Assembly (NCBI GenBank): GCA_016780365.1
Contig: JADHMB010000003.1
Span: forward strand, 1 to 64,000
Length of the DNA stretch: 64,000 bases
Direction: 5' to 3'
Source of the DNA: Flavobacteriales bacterium
GTDB lineage: Bacteria; Bacteroidota; Bacteroidia; Flavobacteriales_D; Parvicellaceae
Shown here: positions 26,491 to 35,556 of the stretch, piece by piece
How the letters are laid out: the number at the start of each line of letters is the position of its first letter
How positions within the stretch are numbered: position 1 is the first letter of the stretch
Program-made: the position numbers and the translations under genes
The notes under the pieces: generated by a model
Told to the model about the DNA's origin: nothing
Database searches by the model: none
What the model saw: the letters and a program-made list of their open reading frames with translations, nothing else

Positions 26491-27243
26491 TTAGTTCTTT
26501 TTCAATGCATTTAGAATTAGCTCTGCATTTTTTTTTAGTTCAACCATATTATTTTGAATTTTTTCGTCTTTAATTTCCTTAAAAACATCTTCAATTAAGC
26601 ACTGTCTTATTATTTTCCCATTATCCATGAAAATAATTTCATCAGCAATTTCTAAAGCATCTATTATATCGTGAGTAATGAAGACAGATGAAATACCTAT
26701 TTTTTTTATTATATCTCTTAACTCTTGCCTAATTTTTGATTTCAGTTGGGTATCTAAACTGCTAAATGGTTCGTCCAATAGTAGAAGTTCTGGATCCATT
26801 GCGAGAGATCGAGCTAAGGATACTCTTTGTTGTTGTCCTCCACTTAGTTCATTGGGATATCTATTTGGAAAATTTTCCATCTTTATGATTTCTAGTAGTT
26901 TTTCAACCTTTTCATCTTTATTTTTATTTAGACCAAATTCAATATTTTCTTTTACAGTTAAGTGTGGAAATAGTGAAAAGTCTTGAAATACTAGTCCAAC
27001 ATTTCTGTCTTTAATATCTCTTATAAATTTATCACTACTCATTAAGGTCCCATTAATTCTAATGGTTCCCTTGTCTGGTCTTTCTAGTCCAGCAATAAGT
27101 CTAAATAATGTGGTTTTCCCACTTCCACTTTCGCCAACAATGGCACATATATTACCAGCTTGAATATTAAAAGTACAATCAGAAACCACTTCAAATTTTG
27201 ATTCAAAAGACTTAGATAGGTTTTCAATTTCTAATATTTTCAT
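26491..27243 (-). CDS. Ferric iron ABC transporter, ATP-binding protein (FbpC-like)
   Basis: This 250-residue cytoplasmic ATPase has Walker A GESGSGKTT (37-45), Q-loop FQDFSLFPHLTV, signature LSGGQQQR, Walker B LLLLDEPFSSLD and switch His in VFITHD. It belongs to the FbpC/PotA-like importer group but lacks the long C-terminal regulatory domain of full-length FbpC (about 350 residues). It is last in the unit fbpA-fbpB-fbpC, 22 bases after the permease. It supplies energy for iron import. Confidence 0.92.
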   Translation of the reverse strand: MKILEIENLSKSFESKFEVVSDCTFNIQAGNICAIVGESGSGKTTLFRLIAGLERPDKGTIRINGTLMSSDKFIRDIKDRNVGLVFQDFSLFPHLTVKENIEFGLNKNKDEKVEKLLEIIKMENFPNRYPNELSGGQQQRVSLARSLAMDPELLLLDEPFSSLDTQLKSKIRQELRDIIKKIGISSVFITHDIIDALEIADEIIFMDNGKIIRQCLIEDVFKEIKDEKIQNNMVELKKNAELILNALKKN

Positions 27244-27265
27244 AACGAATATGTATTTATAAAAT

Positions 27266-28897
27266 TCACTTATTTTCTTTTAGCTTATAATTTAGCAATG
27301 TAATCATAGTCCCAATTAAAAATATCAAAAATAATGCTGGGAGAGCAGCTTCGGCTACTCTTTCGTCCTCTGCATATTCATAGGCCCTTACTGCAAGTGT
27401 GCTTAAGTTGTAAGGTTTTAGAATAAGAGTAAGAGGTAATTCTTTCATAACATCAATTAGAACCAATACAAAGGAACTAAGAAGGGCATTTTTTAGTAAA
27501 GGAAAATCAATTTTAAAAAATGTTTTAATTTTTCCATAGCCAAGTAAATAGGAAGATTCTGAAAGATTTTTACCAAGCTTTAGAGTATTTCCTTCAATGG
27601 AATTGTAAGCTACTGCAATAAATCTGAATAAATAAGCGTAAATAAGTACCAAAATACTGTTGTAAACAAGGTGACCAATTTCAAGATTGAATTGGAAACT
27701 AAATAAATCTGTCAAAGATTTACTTGTTCTTATAATTCCAACTCCAATAATTGCCCCTGGAATAACATAACCCAGTGTTGCAATTTTTGAAAAGACATTG
27801 AATTGTTTAAAATAATTCCATTTTGAAAGGTAGATTAACAAACAAGCAAGAAAAACAACAAGTAGAGCAGTGGAAAGACCTAACGATAAGCTTTCTAATC
27901 CTAAAATTATCAAATCGTAGTTAAACATAGAATCAAAGGTTTGTATTCCCCAAATTACAAGTTGAATTAAAGGAAGAATAAAACCAAATAGTATAGGAAC
28001 AAGTAGAATTCCCAAATAGAGGATTCTTTTTAACCCACTAAGTTTAGTTCTCTTGATTTCATTCTTGTGGATGGCATTGGGTTGTTTTAAATTATAGGAT
28101 CTTCTCCCTCTCAACCATTTTACAATAAGAATTAAAATAAATACTAAAACTACCAGAATTGCAGATAAGTAAATTGAAGATTGTAAATCTTCTAGTGCTG
28201 TCCATGTTCTAAATATTCCAGTGGTGAATGTATTAACCCCATAATATTTTGCAGCTCCATAGTCATTTAAAACTTCCATAAATACTAAAAACATACCACC
28301 TATTATACCAGGGGAGGCTAAGGGGAGAGCTACTGAGAAAAAATATTTTTTATTAGAAACGCCAAGTAAAGATGCTGTATGCTTAAGTTGAGAAGGGTAA
28401 CTTTGAAAAATGGTTCTTGTTCCTGCATAAACATATGGATAAAGAGAAAAACTTAAAACCCATATTAAACCATAAATATTCATCATCTCAATTCTGTTAA
28501 TAGATAGGCCAAAATCCCTCAAAATCTCAATGAATGTACCTCCATTCCCAATTAAACCAACGTAGGTATATGCAACTATGTAAGAAGGAATTGCTAATGG
28601 CATAAATAAAAGCCATTCAATAACTTTCTTATATTTAAAAGTATACTTTGCTACAATCCAGGCAGAAGAAGTCCCAATAGTGAATGTCAATAGTCCTGTG
28701 CCAAAAATTAAGATGGCAGAATTTTTTATATAATCAAAAAGAAAGTAGGAGGTGATATGTTCCCACATTTCACCGTTTCCACTAAATAGACTTATTAAGA
28801 TAGAAAATATAGGTATTGATAAAAATAAACTTAGAGCTACAATAAGTAACGTCCATTTATTAAAGTCTCTTTTAAAATGTTTTATTTTTAAAAACAT
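27266..28897 (-). CDS. Ferric iron ABC transporter, permease (FbpB-like)
   Basis: This 543-residue inner-membrane protein has about 12 hydrophobic segments and two binding-protein-dependent transport domains in tandem, as in FbpB. EAA-type loops that contact the ATPase appear as SQLKHTASLLGVSNKKYFF in the first half and SESSYLLGYGKIKTFF in the second. It lies between the binding-protein and ATPase genes, with gaps of 21 and 22 bases. The single-chain double permease supports the ferric-iron class over molybdate or sulfate importers. Confidence 0.92.
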   Translation of the reverse strand: MFLKIKHFKRDFNKWTLLIVALSLFLSIPIFSILISLFSGNGEMWEHITSYFLFDYIKNSAILIFGTGLLTFTIGTSSAWIVAKYTFKYKKVIEWLLFMPLAIPSYIVAYTYVGLIGNGGTFIEILRDFGLSINRIEMMNIYGLIWVLSFSLYPYVYAGTRTIFQSYPSQLKHTASLLGVSNKKYFFSVALPLASPGIIGGMFLVFMEVLNDYGAAKYYGVNTFTTGIFRTWTALEDLQSSIYLSAILVVLVFILILIVKWLRGRRSYNLKQPNAIHKNEIKRTKLSGLKRILYLGILLVPILFGFILPLIQLVIWGIQTFDSMFNYDLIILGLESLSLGLSTALLVVFLACLLIYLSKWNYFKQFNVFSKIATLGYVIPGAIIGVGIIRTSKSLTDLFSFQFNLEIGHLVYNSILVLIYAYLFRFIAVAYNSIEGNTLKLGKNLSESSYLLGYGKIKTFFKIDFPLLKNALLSSFVLVLIDVMKELPLTLILKPYNLSTLAVRAYEYAEDERVAEAALPALFLIFLIGTMITLLNYKLKENK

Positions 28898-28918
28898 CTT
28901 TTTATTTGATGGTTTAGC

Positions 28919-29965
28919 TTAAGGCCATTTAACCTCATCGAACAGAATTACTGCTTTTTTATTGAGTTCACCTAGCTTAGTTAAAGATAGCTTATCTTCT
29001 TTGAATTGCCCCCAAGATTTTAATAATTCAGAAGATTTTGCATCTTTATTAACAGGATATTCGTAATTGGCTTTTGCAAAAATCTCTTGAATATCTTTGC
29101 TAATTAAAAATTCAATGAATTTAATTGCATTTTCTTTGTTTTTTGAACTTTTAGCAACTCCAATACCACTAATGTTTATATGTGTTCCTCTATTTTCTTG
29201 ATTTGGAAAAAATATACCTACTGCATTTCCAGCTGCTACTTCATTAGAGTCTTTAGAGTTGATAAGTTTCCCCAAATAATAAGTATTGATTATTGCTATT
29301 TCACCTTCATTTGCTAAAATTGCTTTTACCTGATCTCTGTCGTTTCCTTTGGGCGATCTTGCAAAATTATTTACTATTCCTTCAGCCCATTTTTTTGCTG
29401 AATCTTCCCCTTTGTTGGCAATAATAGACGCCATAAGAGATTGATTGTATATGTTATTGGAAGAACGAATTAGTATTTTATTTTTCCAATTCTCATTTAC
29501 TAAATCTTCGTAGTCTGATAAATCAGAAGAATCTACAGTTTTTTTGTTATAAACTATTACTCTAGCTCTTTTGGTTAAACCAAACCAGTAATTGCTAGAA
29601 TCCTTAAGGTGAGTAGGAATGGTTGTATTTAAAAGATCTGAACTTGAAGATTGAAGTAGGTTTTTATCTTTTGCTCTTACCAAACGACCAGCGTCTACTG
29701 TTAGTAATAAATCTGCTGGGGATTGATTACCTTCTGTTTCCATTTTTTGAATCAATTCATCTGCACTTGCTTTTACAACATTTATTTTTATTCCAGTTTT
29801 TTCTTCAAATTTTTTAAAAATTAATTTATCGGAGTCGTAATGTCTGTGAGTGTAAAGAGTTAGAGATTCTTTTTTTGTTTCTTCTACTGGATTTTGTACT
29901 TCTTTATTGTTTGTACAAGAAATAGCAAATAGCAGGGAAAATATTAAGGCGTATAATCTAATCAT
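28919..29965 (-). CDS. Ferric iron-binding lipoprotein (FbpA-like)
   Basis: This protein has about 348 residues from the ATG at 29965, giving lipobox FAISC (Cys17); a start nine codons upstream would weaken the signal. The extracellular binding domain opens with SLTLYTHRHYDSDKLIFKKF, as in FbpA/IdiA. The paired tyrosines of INTYYLGKL are typical ferric ligands of this family. It is first in the ABC unit. A Fur-like operator at 30001-30019 and a TATATTTG box at 29997-29990 precede it, so it should be made when iron is scarce. Confidence 0.93.
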   Translation of the reverse strand: MIRLYALIFSLLFAISCTNNKEVQNPVEETKKESLTLYTHRHYDSDKLIFKKFEEKTGIKINVVKASADELIQKMETEGNQSPADLLLTVDAGRLVRAKDKNLLQSSSSDLLNTTIPTHLKDSSNYWFGLTKRARVIVYNKKTVDSSDLSDYEDLVNENWKNKILIRSSNNIYNQSLMASIIANKGEDSAKKWAEGIVNNFARSPKGNDRDQVKAILANEGEIAIINTYYLGKLINSKDSNEVAAGNAVGIFFPNQENRGTHINISGIGVAKSSKNKENAIKFIEFLISKDIQEIFAKANYEYPVNKDAKSSELLKSWGQFKEDKLSLTKLGELNKKAVILFDEVKWP

Positions 29966-29989
29966 GGTAAGAAAAATAAGTTTTTTTTG

Positions 29990-29997
29990 CAAATATA
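29990..29997 (-). promoter_or_regulatory. -7 element of the ferric ABC transporter unit
   Basis: On the minus strand this reads TATATTTG, matching TAnnTTTG, 25 bases before the fbpA-like ATG. The Fur-like operator begins 4 bases further upstream, so a bound repressor would cover the -7/-33 spacer. Confidence 0.55.
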
Positions 29998-30000
29998 TTT

Positions 30001-30019
30001 ATTTAGAATAAATCTAAAT
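30001..30019. promoter_or_regulatory. Fur-like operator of the ferric ABC transporter
   Basis: ATTTAGAATAAATCTAAAT is a 19-base inverted repeat with a single broken pair. It shares the half-site TTTAGAAT with the palindrome at 26394. It sits immediately upstream of the -7 element, as expected for a repressor site. Confidence 0.62.
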
Positions 30020-30064
30020 AAGGTTTTTAATTTTTTTTAAAAAAATAAAAATTGTGTATGATTG

Positions 30065-30463
30065 TCATTTTTTAAGACGAAGAAAAACTAAAATCCATCC
30101 AATAATTATCAAACTTCCACCAATAGGAGTAACAGGTATCATTAATGTTTTTAGCCAATGTTGAGGGTGAAGAAAAACATTTGTTAAAGAAATTATATAT
30201 AAAGAGAAAGAAAAAAAAACTATTCCAATTAATAAAAAATAAAATGGCAAGTCATTTTTTTTAATTAGCTCAATTTTTCTCAAAGCCACTAAAATAATAA
30301 GTCCCAAAGAATTAGAAATCTGATAGAATATTCCTTTGTTCCATACATCCATTTCATATGTGGAAAATAAATCCTTTAGAGAATGAGCACCAAATGCTCC
30401 AAATAATGTAGCAATTGCTATTCCAAGTATTGAAAATGATAAAAATAACCGATCTGTTTTCAT
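30065..30463 (-). CDS. DUF423 family membrane protein
   Basis: This 132-residue protein has four hydrophobic helices. The signatures GAFGAHSLKD near residue 22, WNKGIFYQISNSLGLI and the C-terminal PVTPIGGSLIIIGWI match DUF423 (YwdK-like), whose function is unknown. It is expressed from its own promoter-like pair: TATATTTG at 30481-30474 with TTG at 30502-30500. That would place the transcript start only about five bases before the ATG. Confidence 0.9.
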   Translation of the reverse strand: MKTDRLFLSFSILGIAIATLFGAFGAHSLKDLFSTYEMDVWNKGIFYQISNSLGLIILVALRKIELIKKNDLPFYFLLIGIVFFSFSLYIISLTNVFLHPQHWLKTLMIPVTPIGGSLIIIGWILVFLRLKK

Positions 30464-30473
30464 ATATTGTGAG

Positions 30474-30502
30474 CAAATATAAATTCTATTCTATCAAAAC
30501 AA
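30474..30502 (-). promoter_or_regulatory. Putative promoter of the DUF423 gene
   Basis: Minus-strand TTG (30502-30500) and TATATTTG (30481-30474) are 18 bases apart. The ATG at 30463 lies 11 bases after the box, implying a very short leader. Confidence 0.5.
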
Positions 30503-30535
30503 AAAATGATTGGTTAGCATTTATAAAAAATAAAT

Positions 30536-31867
30536 ATGAAAAAAATATTGGTCATTGGTTCCGGAAGATCCTCTACTTCACTTATTAAATATTTGTTAGA
30601 TAATTCAGATCTAGAAAAATGGACGGTGACCGTAGTAGACTTTAATTTAAAGTTGGCCGAGAGCAAGATAGGCAATCATCCAAATGGATTTTCTTATCAG
30701 CTAGATGCAAATGACGATGTCATAAGAAAAGAATATATAAAATCTTCAGATGTTGTGATATCTATGCTTCCGGCACATATGCATTTTAAGGTATTGAAAG
30801 ACTCCGTAGATTGTGGTGTTCATGTTATTACACCAAGTTATATAACAGATGAAATTAAAACATTAAATGAGAATGCTTTAAAGAACAAAGTTTTGGTGTT
30901 AAACGAACTAGGATTAGATCCAGGGATTGATCACATGTCTGCTAAAAAACTTATTGACCAGGTTAAGGCTAAAGGGGGAGATGTTAAAGGTTTTGAATCC
31001 TACACTGGTGGATTAGTTGCTCCGGAAAGTGATGATAACCCATGGAATTATAAGTTTACATGGAATCCAAGAAATGTTGTTTTGGCTGGTCAAGGTGGGA
31101 GTGCAAAATTTATAAAGGAGGGAAAGTATAAGTATATACCTTACCATAAGCTATTTAGAAGAACTGAAATAATTGATGTCCCAGGATATGGAAAGTTCGA
31201 AGGCTATCCAAATAGAGATTCACTGAAATACAGGTCTATTTACGAATTGGATGATATTTCTACAATGTATAGAGGTACTTTAAGAAAAGTAGGTTTCTGT
31301 AGGGCATGGAATATTTTTGTTCAACTTGGGGCTACTGATGATTCTTACATTGTTGAAGGGTCAGAAAACATGACCAATAGAGAATTTATAAATTCATTTC
31401 TTAAGTTTAATACTTACGATTCTGTGGAACTAAAGCTTCGTCATTATCTTAGAATAGAGCAAGACGATTATATGTGGGAAAAATTAGTTTGGCTAGGTAT
31501 TTTTGAAGATAAAAAAATAGGTCTTAAAGACGCATCTCCAGCTCAAATACTACAAAAAATACTTCAGGAAAAATGGACGTTAAGTCCTCAGGATAAAGAC
31601 ATGATTGTTATGTGGCATAGAGTTACTTATACACTTGATAAAATTGAAAAGGAATTGATATCTCATATGGCTTATATTGGAAAAGATTCTAATATTACAG
31701 CTATGAGTGACACAGTGGGACTACCGCTGGGAATTGCTACTAAAATGTTGCTTAATGGAAGCATTAAAACTAGAGGAGTAGTATTGCCGTTGGATAAACA
31801 AATTTATGATCCAATTTTAAAAGAACTAAAGCAATATGGGATCGATTTTCTAGAGCATGAAAAGTAA
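30536..31867 (+). CDS. Saccharopine dehydrogenase family oxidoreductase
   Basis: This 443-residue cytosolic protein has an N-terminal Rossmann domain (VLVIGSGRSSTSLIKYL class motif at residues 4-20) and a VVDF segment after the second strand. The motif NELGLDPGIDHM (about residue 122) and GLVAPESDDNPWNYKFTWNPR are typical of saccharopine reductase (LYS9-like). Such enzymes reduce or oxidise the glutamate-lysine adduct in lysine metabolism. No partner lysine gene is nearby, so the direction and substrate are not settled. Confidence 0.88.
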   Translation: MKKILVIGSGRSSTSLIKYLLDNSDLEKWTVTVVDFNLKLAESKIGNHPNGFSYQLDANDDVIRKEYIKSSDVVISMLPAHMHFKVLKDSVDCGVHVITPSYITDEIKTLNENALKNKVLVLNELGLDPGIDHMSAKKLIDQVKAKGGDVKGFESYTGGLVAPESDDNPWNYKFTWNPRNVVLAGQGGSAKFIKEGKYKYIPYHKLFRRTEIIDVPGYGKFEGYPNRDSLKYRSIYELDDISTMYRGTLRKVGFCRAWNIFVQLGATDDSYIVEGSENMTNREFINSFLKFNTYDSVELKLRHYLRIEQDDYMWEKLVWLGIFEDKKIGLKDASPAQILQKILQEKWTLSPQDKDMIVMWHRVTYTLDKIEKELISHMAYIGKDSNITAMSDTVGLPLGIATKMLLNGSIKTRGVVLPLDKQIYDPILKELKQYGIDFLEHEK

Positions 31868-31966
31868 TCATTAATTGATTCTGATGTTCATAATAATGTT
31901 AATTACACATTAAACATGGATATTTATCTTTAAATTAATGTTCTACATTTACTTAAAATTAGGCCC

Positions 31967-33052
31967 ATGAGTTTTAAATCAGTAAGTTTCGACAGTAAAA
32001 AAAGTGTTTTTGTTAAAACTCTTAAAAAAAGAGTTGATAATTATTTCAGGGAAAATAAAATTTCTAAACATGCTAATTTCAACATGTTTCTTAAGACCAT
32101 ACTTTTAATTTTACTTTATTTTGGATCTTATTCTCTTCTTTATGTATTTAACGCTTCTTACTTCTCCATTATTTTATGGTTTGCTATGGGTTTTGGAATG
32201 GCAGGGATTGGAATGTCAGTAATGCACGATGCCAATCATGGAGCTTATTCGAAGAACAAAAAAATAAATAATTTCTTTGGTTTTTTCATCACGTTTTTAG
32301 GGGGTAATTATATCAATTGGAGAATACAACACAATGTATTGCATCATACCTACACCAATATTTCTTCTATGGATGAAGACTTAGATTCTGGCGTTATGTT
32401 TAGATTTTCACCAGATCAAAAATTAAAAAAACACCATAAGTACCAACATCTGTATGCTTGGTTTCTATATGGTCTTATGACTCTGCAATGGGCATTTGAA
32501 AAAGATTTTTTACAGTTAATTAGGTACCATAAGAATGGTCTTTTAAAGATTCAAAAAAGAAATTTCACAAATCAAATGGCACTTCTTATTTTTTATAAAG
32601 TCATTTACTACGCCTACGCTTTGGTCTTACCTCTAATTTTCTTAGACAATTGGTGGTTGGTATTAATAGGATATTTTACCATGCACTATACTGCAGGTCT
32701 TATTTTATCTATAGTATTTCAATGTGCACATGTAATGGAGCCTAACGATTTTAATTCTCCAAATGAGAGTAGAGTAGTGGATAAAAATTGGTTTGTTCAC
32801 CAATTAAATACTACATGTAATTTTGCTATGAACTCTAAATTACTTTCTTGGTTTATTGGTGGTCTGAATTTTCAAATCGAACACCATCTTTTTCCTAATA
32901 TTTGCCACATACATTACAAAAAAATTAGTAAAATAGTTCAGTCTACAGCACAGGAATTTAATGTGCCTTACAAATCTTACAAGAATATGTTCTCGGCTAT
33001 TCGTAGTCATTACAAATTCTTGAAACATTTAGGTTCTTACAATATTGCATAA
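31967..33052 (+). CDS. Acyl-lipid/acyl-CoA desaturase, front-end-like (copy 1)
   Basis: This 361-residue membrane di-iron desaturase has three histidine boxes: HDANH (87-91), HNVLHH (122-127) and QIEHH near residue 302. The Gln in place of the first His in box three is the hallmark of front-end (delta-5/delta-6 type) desaturases. No cytochrome b5 domain is fused, so the electron donor must be separate. Hydrophobic pairs near 43-80 and 205-255 fit the family. A paralogue follows 180 bases later, so this is a tandem duplication. Regiospecificity cannot be read from sequence. Confidence 0.92.
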   Translation: MSFKSVSFDSKKSVFVKTLKKRVDNYFRENKISKHANFNMFLKTILLILLYFGSYSLLYVFNASYFSIILWFAMGFGMAGIGMSVMHDANHGAYSKNKKINNFFGFFITFLGGNYINWRIQHNVLHHTYTNISSMDEDLDSGVMFRFSPDQKLKKHHKYQHLYAWFLYGLMTLQWAFEKDFLQLIRYHKNGLLKIQKRNFTNQMALLIFYKVIYYAYALVLPLIFLDNWWLVLIGYFTMHYTAGLILSIVFQCAHVMEPNDFNSPNESRVVDKNWFVHQLNTTCNFAMNSKLLSWFIGGLNFQIEHHLFPNICHIHYKKISKIVQSTAQEFNVPYKSYKNMFSAIRSHYKFLKHLGSYNIA

Positions 33053-33232
33053 AACATTGAACAAAAAAAAAGTTAAGTTAAAACACCATTTATTTGTATA
33101 AAATTTTAAATCATCTCATCTGTCAAAAACATAAAGTTCGATACAACAAAGCCTGAATTCGTAAAGGTTTTAAGAAAAAGAGTCAATTCTTATTTCAAGG
33201 AAAATAATATTTCTAAAAATCATAATGCTGCT

Positions 33233-34195
33233 ATGATATTTAAGACATTTTTCATGATGGCTATTTATATTGTTCCTTATGTCCTTATTTTGACATTAAA
33301 TCTTTCTTCTCCAATAGTATTATTATTATGGGCCATTATTGGTTTTGGAATGGCAGGTATCGGAATGTCTGTAATGCATGATGGAAATCACAATGCTTAC
33401 TCTAAAAACATGACTGTAAATAAATGGATTGGTTACTTTTTAAATATTTGCGGAGGTTATGATTTAAACTGGAGAATTCAACATAATGTTTTACACCACA
33501 CTTATACCAATATCATTGGAATGGATGAAGATGTGGATGCAGGTATCATACTTAGGTTTTCTCAAGATCAAGAGAAAAAAACTTTACATAAATTCCAACA
33601 TATCTATGCTTGGTTTGTTTATGGTCTATTAACTATTTCATGGTTGGTAAGCAAAGATTTTATCCAGCTAATTAAGTACAACAAAAAAGGTCTATTAAAA
33701 TCTCAAGGAATCTCTTTTACAAAAGCAATGTTTTCCCTACTGTTTTGGAAAGTTATTTATGTATTTTTAATCCTAATTTTACCAACTTTAGTTACTGGTA
33801 ATCTTGGAATTAATATAGCTGGTTTTTTCATAATGGAGTTTATAGCTGGTTTTTTCTTGTCAACTGTCTTTTTGTGTGCCCACATTGTTGATCAAACAGA
33901 ATTTCCTTTACCTAATAATGATGGAATGGTTGAGAAAAATTGGTATGTTCATCAGTTAGAAACTACAGCCAATTTTTCAAATTCAAAGTCTTTTTTCTCT
34001 TGGTTTATTGGAGGATTGAATTACCAGATTGAGCACCATTTATTTCCAAATATATGCCATGTCCACTACCATGATATATCTAAAATTGTAAAACAAACAG
34101 CAAAAGAATTTAATTTGCCGTATCATGCTAGCAATACTTTTATTGGCGCATTAAAGCACCATTTCAGTCATTTAAAAACTATGGGTAGAGCCTAA
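33233..34195 (+). CDS. Acyl-lipid/acyl-CoA desaturase, front-end-like (copy 2); true start probably upstream
   Basis: This has 320 residues from the first ATG (33233), with boxes HDGNH, HNVLHH and QIEHH and clear similarity to copy 1 throughout. The reading frame stays open upstream to a stop at 33107. The 40 codons before this ATG encode segments (KFDTTKPEFVKVLRKRV, NSYFKENNISK) that align with residues 8-34 of copy 1. No ATG, GTG or TTG lies in that stretch; ATC at 33110 or 33113 is the best-placed codon. The coordinate given is the conventional start, while the protein is likely about 360 residues. It overlaps the convergent hutF stop by 4 bases. Confidence 0.9.
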   Translation: MIFKTFFMMAIYIVPYVLILTLNLSSPIVLLLWAIIGFGMAGIGMSVMHDGNHNAYSKNMTVNKWIGYFLNICGGYDLNWRIQHNVLHHTYTNIIGMDEDVDAGIILRFSQDQEKKTLHKFQHIYAWFVYGLLTISWLVSKDFIQLIKYNKKGLLKSQGISFTKAMFSLLFWKVIYVFLILILPTLVTGNLGINIAGFFIMEFIAGFFLSTVFLCAHIVDQTEFPLPNNDGMVEKNWYVHQLETTANFSNSKSFFSWFIGGLNYQIEHHLFPNICHVHYHDISKIVKQTAKEFNLPYHASNTFIGALKHHFSHLKTMGRA

Positions 34196-35556
34196 TAATT
34201 TTTAATTCTTTTAATTGCACTATTGTATTTTGTAATCATCTTATATCTTAAATTTATATCATTACCCCTTTTTTTTCCATTTGTATAAGTATTCTTTATA
34301 CTTCTTATATCTGTACTGTAAATTATAGTATTTAATAAGTTTTTCTCTGAAGAATTGTGGATTAAAGGTTGGTTATGATCAATATCTAAAAAATCTAATG
34401 AACCTCCAATTTCAAAATATTTTGATTTTTTATTACCCATTGCCTTATGACCATTGTTATAAATAGCTTGGAAAGCAATCTCCCCAGAATTTGCTGATTC
34501 AGAATTTTTAAAAGTATCTCGTTTATTGGTCTTTAGTCTGTTGGTATAGTCAAGTAACCTTATTTCTTCAAAAGCAGACAAGCCCACATTACTATCACTT
34601 CCTATACACCAATTACCTTTTTGCTCTTGAAACAAATTAAAATTAAAAACTCCATCTGCAAGATTTCCCTCTGTAATAGGACATAAAACAACATTAGAGT
34701 TGTTAGAGGTAATTAATTTTGTTTCTTTTACTGTTAAGTGAGTTGCATGTACAAGATGGTGATTTTCGCCAATTTTAAAATTATTATAAAGCCATTCAAC
34801 AGGTTTTTGCCCAAGATACTTCTTAGATTCATTTACTTCTTTAATTTGTTCAGCTATATGAAGATGAAAAGGGAATTTGTCTTTATTGTAATCGTTAATT
34901 TCTCCCAACATCTTTTCTTCAACAGCTCTTATAGAGTGTACCCCAATTCCGATTTTGCTTTTATATTTTTCTGCAGTTTCTAAAGTTTTTTCAAAAAGGT
35001 GAATATATTCTTCTGAATTATAGCTAATAAATCTTTTTTGTTCAGCTTCGTACTTTTTTTGAAAACCACCTTTGTTATAAAATATTGGAACAAGTGTAAT
35101 GTGAATTCCTGCTTCTTTAGCCGCTATTAATAGCCTTTCTCCTAGTTCACCCACATTGGAATATTTACTTCCATTTTTATCGTGGTGTAAATAATGAAAT
35201 TCTGCTACACTAGTATATCCGTTTTTTAACATTTCACTATATAGCATAGTGGCAATTGCTTGTAAGCCGTCTGGGTCTATGTTAAGCGCTAAATTATACA
35301 TTTCATTTCTCCAAGTCCAAAAGTTAGAAGATCTACTTTCAGAATGATTCTCTGTTAATCCAGCCATTGCATATTGAAATGCATGAGAGTGAGCATTTGG
35401 AATTCCTGGAATAGCTAATTGTACTTCAGTTTCGTAATCTTTTCCTTCAAAGTTTTCGATAATTTCTGTTATTGTTCCGTTATTGTCTGTAGAAATCTTT
35501 ACATTTTTCTTCCAGCCTTCTTGGAATAATATTTTTTTAAAATAGAATTTCCCCAT
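34192..35556 (-). CDS. hutF: Formimidoylglutamate deiminase HutF
   Basis: This 454-residue amidohydrolase-fold metalloenzyme converts N-formimidoyl-glutamate to N-formylglutamate and ammonia in histidine breakdown. The metal site begins with NAHSHAFQYAMAGLTE. SSNFWTWRNEMY, SVAEFHYLHHD, HIAEQ and IGSDSNVGL follow in the HutF order, which separates it from guanine deaminases. Its ATG shares one base with the stop codon of hutG upstream, so hutG-hutF form one unit whose reactions are consecutive. Confidence 0.93.
   Translation of the reverse strand: MGKFYFKKILFQEGWKKNVKISTDNNGTITEIIENFEGKDYETEVQLAIPGIPNAHSHAFQYAMAGLTENHSESRSSNFWTWRNEMYNLALNIDPDGLQAIATMLYSEMLKNGYTSVAEFHYLHHDKNGSKYSNVGELGERLLIAAKEAGIHITLVPIFYNKGGFQKKYEAEQKRFISYNSEEYIHLFEKTLETAEKYKSKIGIGVHSIRAVEEKMLGEINDYNKDKFPFHLHIAEQIKEVNESKKYLGQKPVEWLYNNFKIGENHHLVHATHLTVKETKLITSNNSNVVLCPITEGNLADGVFNFNLFQEQKGNWCIGSDSNVGLSAFEEIRLLDYTNRLKTNKRDTFKNSESANSGEIAFQAIYNNGHKAMGNKKSKYFEIGGSLDFLDIDHNQPLIHNSSEKNLLNTIIYSTDIRSIKNTYTNGKKRGNDINLRYKMITKYNSAIKRIKNY

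Noticed and set aside
26491..29965. Considered as a thiamine, phosphonate or sulfate ABC importer
   Set aside because: The single-chain double permease, the paired tyrosines in INTYYLGKL of the binding protein and the Fur-like operator favour ferric iron.
35340..35352. AGAATGATTCT palindrome resembling the Fur-like half-sites
   Set aside because: It lies inside the hutF coding sequence, lacks the flanking TTT/AAA of the two operator sites and has no promoter beside it; chance occurrence in AT-rich coding DNA is likely.
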